NCBI GenBank assembly: GCA_012274445.1
Contig: JAAROD010000015.1
Span: 2,108,001-2,172,000, forward strand
Direction: 5' to 3'
Length of the DNA stretch: 64,000 bases
DNA from: Sclerotiophoma versabilis
Taxonomy: Eukaryota; Ascomycota; Dothideomycetes; Pleosporales; Didymellaceae
The notes below the pieces were generated by a model. That model had not been told where the DNA came from and made no database searches. It saw only the letters and a list, made by a program, of their open reading frames with translations. Numbering within the stretch: position 1 is the stretch's first letter; every line of letters begins with the position of its first letter. Positions 1 to 12,369 of this stretch are shown piece by piece. A program made the position numbers and the translations under genes.

Positions 1-2164
1 GCTGCGCCGCACATCTCAACCCCGAATACAAGAGTGGCACAGCTTGGAAGAACTATAGAATGTCACTCTGTGTTGATACGATTAATGCTACCTCATTTTG
101 CCGAACCTTTGCCCGACTATGGTGCTTGCAATTGACTTATAGTTGCTGAAGCACCAAGGCTGATCTCCATTGTGTCACACAAGTTAGGATCTAGTCTCAC
201 GAGAACGCAAGACCAAAGATGCACGCCTGAACATTCGTCAAGCGCTCGTCTGTCTTCGACAGGAGAGTTAAGCCGGCTACAAAGAAGCCAACTTTTGATT
301 CTGAAAGCAGCGGACTGTACTCGTAACATAGCGTGCTGAATCCAAATGAGAGAGCTTTCGCTCACTGCGGTATCCACGTAATCTGCTGACAACGCTAAGA
401 GAAAAACCACCAATGACTTGTAAATCAGCAAGCTCAAAGCTACCAAGCCACAAAGCCGATTGGTTTGTGTTATAGCCGGACCCAATGGTCATTCAGTGAG
501 TACAAGGGGGAAACTACGCTGATCCTCAACCTTGGCGGGTGCAGGCATGACAGAGTAGACGGTAGTTTGAAAACCATTGGGAGGGAGGGGTGGCAGACAA
601 GAAGTATACTAGATTACTATGGAGTAGGAAGTTCATGGCTGAATCAGAGCAATAACTGGGTTCGTACCTACTAGCCGTGATTCGATCGGGCGATATGAAA
701 GCTACATCTGTGCACAGGGCGATCAGAAGCTTTGACAAGCGCGAGAGGCCGCCGTGAGCTCGTGACACTCTTTTCGTCACTAAACGGTCAGAGCTACCAA
801 CCTTGCAGGAAAGTCGCGGTGTACGGTGCTTTGAGGCTGTAACTTTTCTGCGGGGAATACCAGGACCAGCCACCAGCAAACGCTTCGTATGAGGAGATAC
901 ACACACCCTGCAAGCACAAGCGATGCGCAAAGGGAAAACTAGCTCTGAAATTGGACGGACAATGTGTGGCAAGACAACTGGTGGCGAGCGCGTCCGTGGC
1001 GTGTGAGCGACTTTCATGACGGATTTGTCAAGTAGGAGAAGTCGACGGATGGTGTTCAGTTCGCGCGATGGCCAAACGCCTGTGCGGCCCGAGGTCTTGG
1101 GTGGGGCGGCTTATGCAAGGTCTTGTCCAAATCGGGCGACAGCGCTCGAAAAAACAGGAAGTGTTGACGCTTTGTTGTTTAGCGACGCGTCGGGCTCGCG
1201 GGGGACCTTGCCTGTTCATGAGAGTCAAGTCACGGGCCATGGTCGCGCACGCAGCGCCCTCCCCAAGGGATGCCGGCTGAGACTGTGCGACACAAAGGAG
1301 AAGAACGGGGTACAAGCAAGGCTGGCAGCGCTGTGAGGCCGGCGATGATGCAGTCTGTGGCTGATGTGGAGCCCGGCCCGTTGCAAGATGCCTGTCCCAA
1401 CTCTGGCACGCTTGTACGAGCCGAAGTGTCAGTGGTCGGGGTTTCCATGGAAATGATTGTTGAGCACGGCCACAGCGACACGGCTTTCGGTTCCAATGCA
1501 CGTTGTTTGCCCCAGGCCAAGCAATAGCTTCCCGCCGTCGCGAATGGAGGCCTCCTGCGCGCTCTCAGTGCTGGTGAGCGCCACTTGGCGCGTGGATGGG
1601 TGGAATGCACAGCCAACCGTATTCCCTTAGCGTGCAACTGCGTGTTGCGGCAGAGCGGCACCGGCACACTGGCCATTCCTTTGAAACCGCTTCTGCAAGA
1701 GAGGGAGAGGCCATTGAGGGCCTCCAAGGCAGGCGCCAGCTCGACGAGAGCGAGCGTCAACGAGAATGAGCGCGCAGAACGACTAGGCACGGGCAGTAAT
1801 TTCCTCGGTGAAAGGAAGCAACCACGTCCGAGCGTATCTTTGCAATTCGGAAACTGCTTTCGATGTATTGGACTAGTGCAGCTTAGTGCAGGTGCTGTCT
1901 GTGCCGCGTATCATTTAAACTGCGTCGCTCGCCCGACACACCCGCCTCCCAGCAACCGCCCTTTTCATCCCAGAAAACAGCCCGCACCACAGTAAGTCGC
2001 CTGTCTCCGCATTGTATGCCTCTGCCGCGCATGCGCTCCACCCATTGCGCTGCCAGCTCGCCTCTCCACCGCGCAGCTCTCCACCGCCGATCACCGTTGA
2101 TCTCCCGCTGACGCTGCTTCCTCTCGCAGGCATTGATACTCTTTGCGCCATACAGCAACCCACC
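1..2164. other. Intergenic, no supported gene
   Basis: Only short scattered reading frames occur here, on both strands. The longest is 163 codons on the minus strand (526-1017); none shows a recognisable domain, intron structure or secretion signal. The last few hundred bases, pyrimidine-rich from about 1920 to 2160, are probably the promoter and 5' leader of the gene at 2165. Confidence 0.6.
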
Positions 2165-2848
2165 ATGCTCTACTCCTCTGTCATCGTCGCCGTCTCGGCT
2201 CTTGCTGGCTTCGCCGCTGCCCAGAACAACACCGTCATCCCCTGCTGCACAGTGCCCGTCAACAGCGTGCCTGAGGACCAGAGGCAGTCGTGGTGCGATG
2301 CCCAGGAGAACACCTGTGTCGACCTCTGCGGTGGCCAGGGTGACATCGCCAGCAACGGCAACAACTGCGATGCTGTGAGTTTGCCGGCTGCTGTCCTCGC
2401 GACTGCTCACTGACATGCTTCATAGTCTACCCTCGAGTACACCTGCTCGTGCTCCAACGGCACCACCATCTCCGACAACACCATGAAGACTTACCAGCAG
2501 ACCGTCCCCGCCCAGATGTGCTACTTCTGGTACGACGCTTGCATCAACGCCACCATTGGCCCCAACGGCGAGGGCAACGCTGCTCAGCAGTTCCAGTGCA
2601 CTCAGGCTCGCAACTCCGAGTGCGGTAACACCACCATTGACGAGTCCTCTGACAGCTCCTCTTCCGCATCTGCTTCTGCCTCCGGCACCGGTGCTAGCCG
2701 CACGTCTGGTTCTCCCTCCGGTACTCAGGCTTCCACCACCGGTTCCAGCACTGCTGCTGCTTCCTCTGGTGCTGCCGTTGCCAACTTTGCTTTTGGCACA
2801 CCTGCTCTGGCTGGTGGTCTTCTCGCCATCTTCGGCCTTGCCTTGTAG
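2165..2848 (+). CDS. Secreted Cys-rich, GPI-anchor-type surface protein
   Basis: Two exons, 2165-2374 and 2426-2848, with a 51-bp intron (donor GTGAGT, acceptor CATAG), giving 210 residues. The first ~20 residues form a signal peptide (hydrophobic core, then AAQ). The middle (about 25-135) holds 12 cysteines, including a CC pair and a C-S-C, typical of a disulfide-stabilised fungal extracellular domain. After that comes a Ser/Thr/Ala/Gly-rich linker (about 140-185), likely O-glycosylated, and a hydrophobic C-terminus ending in an Ile-Phe-Gly-Leu stretch, as expected for GPI attachment. It resembles the small DUF7707-like family of ascomycete cell-surface proteins; the exact family is a guess. 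Function is unknown; a cell-wall or plasma-membrane location is inferred. The ATG at 2165 sits in a good context (CACCATG) directly before the signal peptide. Confidence 0.85.
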
Positions 2849-3880
2849 AGAGGTTGACTATCACAATGTGGGTAGCGGGCCGGTCCCTATTGGGTCGTTG
2901 TGGTAATAATGGAGGAGGACATAGTTTCACAAAGCTACTTTGGCGTTACGTTGCAAGGTCTTGTATGCTTGCTTGCGCACGATAGGGAGAAGAATGCTGA
3001 GGAGCTTTAATGCGATGATATGAAAGATACACGACTTGCAATACCCCGAATCAAAATCTTCAACTGTTCAAACACTCTCTTTGCACGATTGTGTGAAGCC
3101 CTGTTACACGCAACCTCACTTACGTCTAGCCTGCCGGTCACTGACCCATGTTGCCTTGTGTCGCTCGTACATGCATTATACAAGCTGGCTGCGTTCGGCA
3201 ATGCTTGACGCGATGTTTTGTCCTTTGTCAGGGTCTTTGCAAACAAACAAAGGAACTTGGAAGCGAGCTGTCACCCACCCGTCAGAACCGCACATGTCAT
3301 GGTCGCTGTCAATGTCAGCCTCGTTGCAGCGCATGAGTGTCATTGGCTAATTCGTCCTGCAGCGTTGATCAGCTGGCTCGCCCCGACTTCCGGCGTGCAT
3401 AATCGATAACGATCCTCACAAGGGTGTTGAACAAGCTGCATCATTCAACAACCTGCATCTTGACCTGCGAGCTTTGTCTGTACTTCATCTCCGACGCCCC
3501 TCCTTCCAAGGATTGCCACCCACTGACGTTGCGACCCTCCGACTTGTCCATCACAGCTCTCGGCATCACCGCGTCACAGGCAGCCGAGGCTCGAGTATTC
3601 CTTCCGCTTCTAGAAGCAACAAGTCTATCGGTGCGTGGCAGCTGAAATCTTGAGCTGCGGGGCGGCTGGGCGTTCACATTGCTGATTTTGTGTTCCTATT
3701 CAGACTTCCAAGACATATAAGCTGGCTCTCTTCACGCTTCTGAGGCCATTGTCCTTCTCGTCGCGCTTACCAGCAAGCTACGTCAGAGCTTGTCACCGCC
3801 CCATATTTGTGCAGAAACCACCGTCGAACGTCAACACGTACGCCGAAAACCTACAAGCAAAAGCCGGACTACACAAGACC
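2849..3880. other. Intergenic / GPD1 upstream region
   Basis: Contains the 3' end of the preceding gene and the promoter and leader of GPD1. There is a TATA-like ACATATAAG near 3713-3721, one CCCCT stress-element core near 3497, and a possible leader intron (donor GTGCGT at 3631, acceptor CCTATTCAG ending at 3703). The frame of GPD1 stays open upstream of its ATG (see findings). Confidence 0.45.
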
Positions 3881-5194
3881 ATGGCTACACTCAGTGCTCA
3901 GCGCAAGCACAAGGTGACCATTGTGGGCTCTGGCAATTGGTACGTAACATGCTGCATGAACTGTGCATGATAGCTTTCAGGGAATCCACATCTTCAGAAG
4001 GGCCATCTAACTCGTGAAAGGGGCACCACAATGGCCAAGCTTGTGGCCGAGAACACCAAAGCCAATTCCTCTCTGTTCGAGGAGCAGGTGCAGATGTGGG
4101 TGTTTGAGGAAGAGTATACTGTCCCGAAAACTTCGCGACACTACAGCGGCTCGGATAAGCCTGAGAAGCTCTCGCAGCTCATCAACAGACTCCACGAGAA
4201 CGTCAAATATCTACCGAACATTACGCTACCACCGAACGTTATCGCAAACCCTGACCTGTCCGATGCTTGCAAAGACTCGACGATGCTCGTCTTCGTACTC
4301 CCACATCAGTTCATTGCTAGGACGTGCTCTCAGCTATCAGGCAAGATCCTACCATACGCTCGAGCTATCTGCTGTACGAAGGGTGTTGACGTAAGTGAGA
4401 AGGGCATCCAACTCATGTCAGAGGCTATTGGAAAAGGCTTGAACATCTACTGTGGTGCTTTGTCAGGCGCAAACATTGCTTCTGAGATTGCTAAAGAGCT
4501 GTACTCCGAGACCACCGTCGCATATGATCCTCCACCGATGGACTCTCGTCACCCCACACCAAGCGCGTCACCCAGCTCTTCGCAGGTCAATCTGATCAAC
4601 CCCGAGATCGAGCCGGGCAAGCGATCGGCTGAGCTGACTCCCTTGCCGTCTGAGTACCCTCCGCTTTCGCACGAGAACATACGCAAGCTCTTCCACCGCC
4701 CCTACTTCCACGTACACCTAGTCAACGATGTCGCCGGTGTGTCTCTTGGCGGAGCCCTGAAGAACATCATTGCTCTTGCGGCTGGTTTCGTGGACGGTTT
4801 GGGCTGGGGGGACAATGCCAAGGCAGCCGTCATGCGCGTGGGGATACTTGAGATGGTCAAGTTTGGTAAGACCTTCTTTGGAGAGAGCGCTCGAACTAGC
4901 ACTTTTACCGAAGAGAGCTGCGGTGTGGCTGATGTTATCACATCTTGCTCAGGCGGTCGCAACTTCCGCTGCGCAAAGATGGCCGTCGAGCGTGGAGAAT
5001 CCATCGGTGCCATTGAGGAGAAGGAGCTCAATGGTCAGAAGCTGCAAGGCACCAGCACTGCCATCGAGGTGAATCAGTTCCTGAAGTCACAGGGCAAGGA
5101 GGCAGACTTCCCCTTGTTCACTGCAGTGTTCAACATTTTAGAGGGCAAAGCGAAGCCTGAGGATATTCCCGAGCTCATTGAACCAAAGCATTAG
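3881..5194 (+). CDS. GPD1: Glycerol-3-phosphate dehydrogenase [NAD+]
   Basis: Two exons, 3881-3939 and 4021-5194 (81-bp intron), 410 residues. The enzyme reduces dihydroxyacetone phosphate to glycerol-3-phosphate with NADH, feeding glycerol (osmolyte) and glycerolipid synthesis. The intron interrupts the dinucleotide-binding motif; splicing restores G-S-G-N-W-G-T-T near residues 16-23. The C-terminal catalytic domain has the family signature G-G-A-L-K-N-I-I with the catalytic Lys near 266, followed by G-F-V-D-G-L-G-W-G-D-N and the R-T-S-T-F-T-E-E-S block. A Pro/Ser-rich insert of about 60 residues (roughly 180-240) separates the two domains, as I recall from other filamentous fungi. There is no obvious peroxisomal PTS2 at the ATG-initiated N-terminus. 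In yeast this gene responds to HOG osmotic signalling; only a single CCCCT core is visible upstream, so regulation here is unproven. Confidence 0.96.
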
Positions 5195-6359
5195 GCATAG
5201 ATCGTTTCGAGGCGGAGCAAAAAGGCGGAGTCGCGTGCGGGTGAACGGATTCCTAAGCAATACCCACTATAGATTTGTAACGGGCCCATGTTTGTGGTTC
5301 TTGGGTGGATAAAGATACGTTTCAATGCGAAGATCTGATATCCAGTTCCACATCTTCGGTACGCGTGCCGGTGAATTGCACAAGATGCATGCGTACCTCA
5401 CGGAGTAATGACAGCGCACAGCACACGCAATTCAACACCCCATTGATTGACGCTAAGAAGGTTGTTATCGCTTATACTATGCAAATACCGCCAAACTCCG
5501 AGCATGTATGCAAGCTGCTGACATCCTTGGCATCAAAGTTCCACAATTGGTCGATGAAGAAGAGCCTGAGATCATGATTCAAGAATGCAATCTCTTGAAA
5601 CGAAGAAAGCAGCGTGAAGAAGAGTACGAAGCCTTCAACAAACTACAAACTGGCTGTGCATCGTAGACAACTCCTACCTTCTCGTGCGCAAGGCTGCCAT
5701 TCCCAATGAAATTTCTTATCGTTGCAGATCAGCTTGTGCCCGTGGGGCCTCTGCAGTGCTTAGAAATGCGTGGCGTCGTTACCCAATGACAGTTCAGGGA
5801 TCGCCCGAATTTCTGCGCGACGACCGCCGCAAGCTTGTCATACATCGCCTTTTCCTATCCACCACTTGATTCAGGATTGCTCTAGGAATCCATATTCCGG
5901 TCGAGATATGCAGGGACAGAACCTCTTCCAGTGGTTGCGCGCCGGTAGAGCGGGTACTGGGGATTGGTAATGTGTCTCGCACCTGCTAAATTTGCCGCTT
6001 AGAGCACTGTTAGGGCTCAACAAGGTGCCTCAAGTGTGAGATTTTACAGTGACGTTGTGGAGTTAGACGCGAGTAGTGGGTTTAGTAGCTGGGCGTAGGG
6101 CATCGCTACTTCATCGTTTTTCGGTATGACGACAGGCCGACGGTAAGTCCGCTATCCCCTGCCTTTGTCGCGAAATGGGTTTGTCAACCAAGGGCAAGTT
6201 GCTCTCTCTGCACCGTGAGGTACTTGAGTGCCTTTACGCTCGCTCTTCTCTTGCTTCTGCCACGTTCGCCCGCGTGTCGATATTTCTCTTGTCGCTGAGC
6301 TCAATCGCTTTTGCCTAACCCAATTATCGACTACCTCCGAGCACACTCGAATCCCGAAG
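5195..6359. other. Intergenic between GPD1 and the ABC transporter
   Basis: No reading frame above 90 codons and no recognisable product. The part nearest 6360 is pyrimidine-rich (TTCTC, CTTCTGCC), consistent with a fungal promoter and leader. Nothing else seen. Confidence 0.55.
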
Positions 6360-9300
6360 ATGTTGTGGGGTTCCAGTCTTCAAGATCCTCGCGATCAGGA
6401 TCCTAGGAGAAACCCATGGCACAGTGAGAGCCGGTACATTGAAAACGGGCAAGAACAAGCAGTCATTGGAGATGACAGCAGCGACAGCAGCACTCCGGAC
6501 GGCGCCGGCAGAACCGGAACATGGGGTGAACCAGATGCAGGCAGATTCGGCCCTACCACTGCAGCAGCGGATATACACGTTCTTCGAGAGGAACTCGCAA
6601 CCCTATCTCGCACACGATCCCAGAACGCTCGCTCAGAACGGAACCATGACGGCCTTATGCGCACCATCAGCCGGAAGAGCACTCGCCGTAGTGCGTCTCG
6701 TCAAGCATCCTGCGTCTCACAAACACATACCAGCGACTCAACGGCTGCAGAAGACGAAGAGACAGCTGATGCTGCTGTGGCAGCCGAGAAAGAAGATGAT
6801 TTCGAACTGGGCGAGTTCATGAAGGAAGGCTATTTCGAGAAGAGAAAGGATGGCAGGTCGGCGAAGAAGGTGGGCGTTGTCTGGAAACACCTCAATGTCA
6901 AAGGTGTTGGTTCCACTGCCACCTTTGCAAAGACCGTCCCCGATGCAATCATAGGCACATTCGGTCCTGACCTGTACCGCCTCCTAACACGCTTCTTTCC
7001 TGCCTTACGCCTCAACCGCCATCAGCAGACTCGCACACTCATCAACGACTTCTCAGGCGTGCTCAAGGATGGAGAGATGATGCTTGTTCTAGGACGGCCA
7101 GGGTCTGGATGTTCGACGTTCCTCAAGGCTATTGCGAACAATCGAGAAAGCTACGCAGCGGTTGAGGGCGACGTACACTACGGTGGTATCCCAGCCGAAA
7201 AGCAAGCGAAGCAGTTCCGCGGCGAAGTCAACTACAACGAGGAGGACGATGTCCATTTTGCCAACCTGAACGTTTGGCAGACGCTGACATTCGCGCTTAC
7301 CAACAAGACAAGGAGAAACAGAAAGGACGAAATTCCAATCATTCTCGAAGCTCTCCTCAAGATTTTCGGTATCTCACATACGAAGTACACTCCAGTAGGA
7401 GACGAGTACGTTCGTGGTGTGTCTGGTGGAGAACGGAAGCGTGTGTCTATAGCAGAGACGCTCGCTGCTAAGTCTACCGTCGTGTGCTGGGACAACAGCA
7501 CTCGAGGTCTCGATGCGTCGACTGCGCTCGACTATGCAAAGTCGCTGCGTATCATGACCGACTTGAGTAACCGCACCACATTTGTCACTCTATACCAGGC
7601 CGGAGAGGGCATCTACGAGCAGATGGATAAGGTCATGGTCATTGACCAAGGTCGTTGCATATACGAAGGTCCTGCGAAGGAAGCGAAGCAGTACTTCCTT
7701 GACCTCGGCTTCTACTGCCCTGAGCGACAGACTACCGCCGATTTCCTCACCGCAGTCACCGATCCCACTGAGCGGAAGTTCCGTGAAGGGTGTGAGAACA
7801 GTGCGCCCAAAACACCCGAAGAACTCGAAAGGGCTTTCAGACAATCGGAGGCATACCAGAACATCCAAAGAGACATTGCCCAATACGAGGAAGATCTCAG
7901 AAGGAGTGACTACATCGACGCCAAGGAGTTTGAGGGTGCTGTTGCAGAGAGTAAGAGTAATAGCAAGCTTAAGTCGAAGAAGTCACCCTTCACTATCTCG
8001 TTTGTTCGACAAGTCCTAGCGTGTACAAAGCGTGAGTTCTGGCTCACCTGGGGCGACAAGACGACGCTATACACCAAGTTCTTCATCATCATCTCTAACG
8101 GGTTGATTGTCGGCTCTTTGTTCTACGGGCAATCCTTGGACACTTCTGGCGCTTTCACAAGAGGTGGTTCAGCTTTCTTCTCTATCCTGTTCCTTGGCTG
8201 GCTCCAACTCTCGGAGCTGATGAAAGCGGTCTCTGGCCGACATGTCGTCAAAAGGCACGAAGACTATGCGTTCTATCGACCCAGTGCTGTCAGTTTGGCT
8301 AGGGTTCTGCAAGATATCCCACTTCTGCTGGCACAAGTCATCCCATTTTCGATCATCATGTACTTCATGACTGGTCTTGATGTCGATGCGGGCAAATTCT
8401 GGATTTACTTCCTCTTCATCTATATTACAACCTTCTGTATCACTTCACTCTACCGAATGTTTGCGGCAATGTCGCCAACGATCGATGATGCAGTGCGTTT
8501 CGCTGGACTTGCACTGAATATTCTCATTGTCTTTACCGGATATGTCATTCCAAAGCCGCAGCTGCTTTCTAAATATATCTGGTTTGGTTGGCTGTTCCAT
8601 GTCAACCCCGTGGCATATTCATTCGAGGCGGTCCTGACGAACGAGTTCTCCAACCGCGTCATGGAGTGTGCGCCATCTCAACTCGTCCCTCAAGGCCCAG
8701 GTGTTGATCCTGCGTACCAAGGCTGTAGCCTGACAGGTGCTCAGCCAAACTCAAACACCGTCAGTGGAGTTTCGTACTTGCAGACCTCATTCGAATATAC
8801 GCGGTCCCATCTTTGGCGCAACTTTGGCGTAGTCATCGCATTCACAGTTCTGTACCTGCTTGTCACCGTTTGGGCAACAGAGTTCCTTTCTTTCACTAAG
8901 GGTGGTGGTGGAGCCTTGGTCTTCAAAAAATCGAAGCGAGCAAAGAAGGCCGTCAATGAAGAACCTACCGACGAGGAGAAGATTGTAGCCGGTAATTCAA
9001 GCGGTAACTCTTCCGGCGAAGGCACACAAGAAGAAGAGGAGGCACTCGCGTCTATTTCAAGCAGCGAAAGTGTGTTCACATGGAAGGATGTCGAATACAC
9101 TGTACCGTATCAGGGTGGCGAGCGCAAGCTTCTCAATAAGGTGAATGGATACGCTAAGCCTGGTGTCATGATCGCACTTGTGGGGGCGTCTGGTGCTGGA
9201 AAGTCGACTTTGCTGAATACACTGTCCCAACGCCAGAGCACTGGCGTTGTATCTGGCGAAATGCTTGTAGATGGCAAAGATCTTGGAAAGGCCTTCCAGC

Positions 9301-11239
9301 GTGGAACCGGTTTTTGCGAACAGATGGATCTTCACGACGGCACTGCGACGATCCGAGAGGCACTCGAGTTCTCGGCTATCCTGCGTCAAGACAAGAATAT
9401 CCCACGCCAAGAGAAGCTCGATTATGTCAACAAGATTATCGATTTGCTCGAGCTTCAAGACGTTCAGGATGCCCTCGTATCCAGCTTGGGTGTTGAGCAG
9501 AAGAAGCGTGTCACCATCGGTGTTGAGCTTGCAGCGAAGCCTTCGCTTTTGCTCTTCTTGGATGAACCCACGAGTGGACTTGACAGCAACTCGGCCTATT
9601 CGATCGTCACTTTCTTGAAGAAGCTGGCTGCTGCAGGCCAGGCCATTGTCTGTACCATCCACCAGCCTAGCAGTGTTCTCATCCAGCAATTTGACATGAT
9701 CCTCGCTCTTAACCCTGGCGGCAACACATTCTACTTCGGCCCAGTCGGCGAGAACGGCAAGGATGTGATCAAGTACTTCGGCGATCGCGGCGTTCAGTGT
9801 CCCCCCAGCAAGAACGTTGCCGAATTCATCCTCGAGACTGCAGCGAAGCCAGTCAAGCGCAAAGACGGCACACGCATAAACTGGAATGAAGAATGGCTGA
9901 AGTCCGACAACGCCAAGGAGGTCCTCAAGGAGATCGACCGTGTAAAGAGCGAGCGCAGCCAGAAAGCCCCGGCTAGCCAAGATGCTGAAGAAGAGTCTGA
10001 ATTTGCCGCTCCTGTGTGGTTGCAGACTACGATGCTCACCAAGCGTACTTTCATCCAGCAGTGGCGCGATCCGTCTTACGTCTATGGCAAGCTCTTCACT
10101 GCTGTAATCATCGGTATCTTCAATGGCTTTACTTTCTGGCAACTCGGCAACACCATCGGCGACATGCAGAACAGGATGTTCACATCCTTCCTCATTATCT
10201 TGATTCCCCCTACGATCGTAAATGCTGTCGTTCCCAAGTTCTACCAAAATATGGCATTGTGGCAGGCACGTGAATTGCCGTCCAGGATCTATGGATGGTT
10301 TGCATTTGTGAGTACCTCTTGTCCCCACCTCCTATTCAGATGTAACAACACTCCTTATTTGAAGCATCCCTCACTCGAGCATCGCTCATATGTCCACGAG
10401 TACCATGCTGTTGAAGGGTTCTATACAGCTGCTAACGTTGTGTGTCAGGTCACTGCACAAGTGGTCTGTGAAATCCCTAGCGCCATCGTTGGCTCGGTTT
10501 TGTATTGGCTTATCTGGTATTATCCTACCGGCCTACCGACTGACAGCTCTACAGCTGGCTATGTTTTTCTTATGACGATGCTCTTCTGGCTGTTCATTAG
10601 CAGTTGGGGACAGTGGATCTGCGCATTCGCACCATCCTTCACTGTTATCAGCAATGTGCTGCCCTTCTTCTTCGTTATGTTCAGTCTTTTTAATGGCGTG
10701 GTTCGACCATACAACATGCTGCCGGTATTTTGGAGATACTGGATGTTCGTACTCCCTACTTATTTTAAGGCTACACACTAACACAGTACAGGTACTATGT
10801 CAATCCTTCGACCTATTGGATTGGTGGTGTCCTCGCAGCAACGCTCGACGGTGTCTCAGTTGAATGTGCACCGCAAGAGACTGCTCAATTTGACGTACCA
10901 TCGGGTCAAACGTGCTCCAGTTACGCTGGCAGCTTCCTTCAACAAGCCCCTGGCTACCTGCTCAACCCCGATGCTACCAGTGGCTGCCAATACTGCCCTT
11001 ACACTACTGGCAATGACTACCTCGCCACGCTCAACATTCAGGCCAGTCAGAAGTGGAGGGACTTTGGCATCTTCCTTGCTTTCTGCATCAGCAATTGGGC
11101 GTTGGTATACTTCTTTGTCTGGAGCGTGAGAATCAAGGGATGGAGCTTCGGGTTTGGGAAGCTTTTCGGCACATTGGGCAAGATCGTAGACAAGCTCAAG
11201 GGAAAAGGAAAGAAGAAGCAAGTCGAAAACAAGGTGTAG
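6360..11239 (+). CDS. PDR-type (ABCG) ABC transporter, full length
   Basis: Three exons, 6360-10307, 10449-10744 and 10792-11239, 1563 residues; the introns are 141 and 47 bp. Domain order is NBD-TMD-NBD-TMD, the reversed layout of the fungal CDR1/PDR5 class of drug and sterol efflux pumps at the plasma membrane. NBD1 has the degenerate Walker A typical of the class (G-R-P-G-S-G-C-S-T, near 244, Cys in place of Lys), signature V-S-G-G-E-R (353) and Walker B with W-D-N (375). NBD2 has canonical Walker A (G-A-S-G-A-G-K-S, near 941), degenerate signature L-G-V-E-Q-K-K-R (1042), Walker B L-F-L-D-E-P (1065) and the H-loop in T-I-H-Q-P (1098). TMD1 spans about 558-843 and TMD2 about 1228-1535, with a Lys-rich tail. 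The intron positions are fixed by restoring G-W-F-A-F/V-T-A-Q and W-R-Y-W-M/Y-Y-V-N-P. Substrate is unknown. The first in-frame ATG was chosen; an earlier GTG is not used. Confidence 0.95.
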
Positions 11240-11490
11240 GTGCTAAACGAGAGCAAAACTCGATAGAGGCCGGAGACCTTCAGGTGTGCTTGGGAGGTTC
11301 GGTTTAGAAGGCATCGCCTGCATTTAGTATAGCATTGCCATATACCATGTCAGATTGTTTCTCAATCTCGACCTTACTGCATATAAGTAGAGCTTACTGT
11401 AGTCTCCTAATAGTCTGAGAGAGAGCAGGCTGCCTGCAAATTCACGCTAAATGCCTCCAACATCTTTGATGACTTGGTCTTGTGGCCAAC

Positions 11491-12369
11491 TTATGCTGCT
11501 GCCTGAAAACTTTCGACCCCATACATCAACGTCTTCCCGAATCCCGCCAGCCCTATCCTAGTCTCAACGTCCCTCAAATCCCCTTCCACGACTGGCGTCC
11601 GGAGCTCAACCTCGCCAAAATAGTTGGGTTCTGCGCTTGTCCTAACAAAGCCCATACGCTCGAAGAGCCTCAAGCTCCGCATATTATCCTTGTCAATCTT
11701 GACTCGTAAATACTTGAACGCGCTGTCTCTGTGACCGGCATATTCGAACAGTATATCAGAGAGGGAAGATTGGATGTATGACATGAAAGCTCGCAAGGTC
11801 TCCTGTGCTAGGCCCTTGCCTTGCTGATCCTTCCGCGCAATCATGATCTCGAGCTCACCAATCACACTTTTGGGCTTGTCTTCGCGTTCTTCTCCATTGC
11901 CATTCGCCTCCTCGTCCTCCTCTTCTTCATCGTCGTAAAGGAACAAATTCACGTCGCCGACCATCCACTCCGGCACATCTTGTTGACCCGGAACTACAGA
12001 AGGTGTTTGAGGTGATTTGGTGACTTCGTTGTGGTACGGCTCTCCAGGGTGTGAGCATACTATAAAGGTTAATTTGTCGGCGTCGTTGCGCCAGGAGTGC
12101 TGCATCGAGTACTCTTCTTCTAAGGTTAGAGGCTCCGAGGCTGTAGCTTTTTGGATATCCTAGAAAGATTAGTTGGCAAGAGAGGCTATGAAGGGAACGG
12201 AGGGTAAGTACTTCATCTTGCATCCATTCATGATATGTGGGCACGTGGTGCACGCTGTATGGGACGAGGAGGATGCGTGGGGTGATTATACCTGGGGTGG
12301 TTAGGTATATAGGATCTAGAATGTTGTATAGTTTAATGGAGTCTTACTTGTGAATTCATTGATCTTCAT
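11491..12369 (-). CDS. NAT9: NAT9-like GNAT N-acetyltransferase
   Basis: Three exons on the minus strand, 12369-12348, 12291-12212 and 12159-11491, with introns of 56 and 52 bp; 256 residues. The start M-K-I-N-E-F-T, then L-L-V-P-Y-S-V-H-H-V-P-T-Y-H-E-W-M and T-A-S-E-P-L-T-L-E-E-E-Y, are hallmark blocks of the NAT9 (GNAT) family. The acetyl-CoA loop is Q-Q-G-K-G-L-A at about residues 147-153, followed by the C-terminal GNAT block N-M-R-S-L-R-L-F-E-R-M-G-F. A Glu/Asp-rich acidic insert (about 105-130) lies between. Animal NAT9 is linked to microtubule stability; the fungal substrate is not established. It converges on the ABC transporter, with 251 bp between the stops. The 22-nt first exon is short, but its splice brings the family N-terminus together, so the model is well supported. 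Confidence 0.9.

Noticed and set aside
526..1017. A 163-codon minus-strand frame with an ATG
   Set aside because: No domain, no introns, Arg/Ser-rich composition, and no sign of a promoter; most likely chance.
3749..3970. An apparent longer start of GPD1 beginning at 3749
   Set aside because: The codon is TTG, not ATG, so it is not used as the annotated start; the possibility of non-AUG initiation is kept as a finding only.
9057..10328. A 423-codon open frame on the minus strand opposite the ABC transporter
   Set aside because: It lies wholly antisense to the strongly conserved NBD2-TMD2 coding exon, has no domain, and its openness is explained by codon bias on the sense strand.
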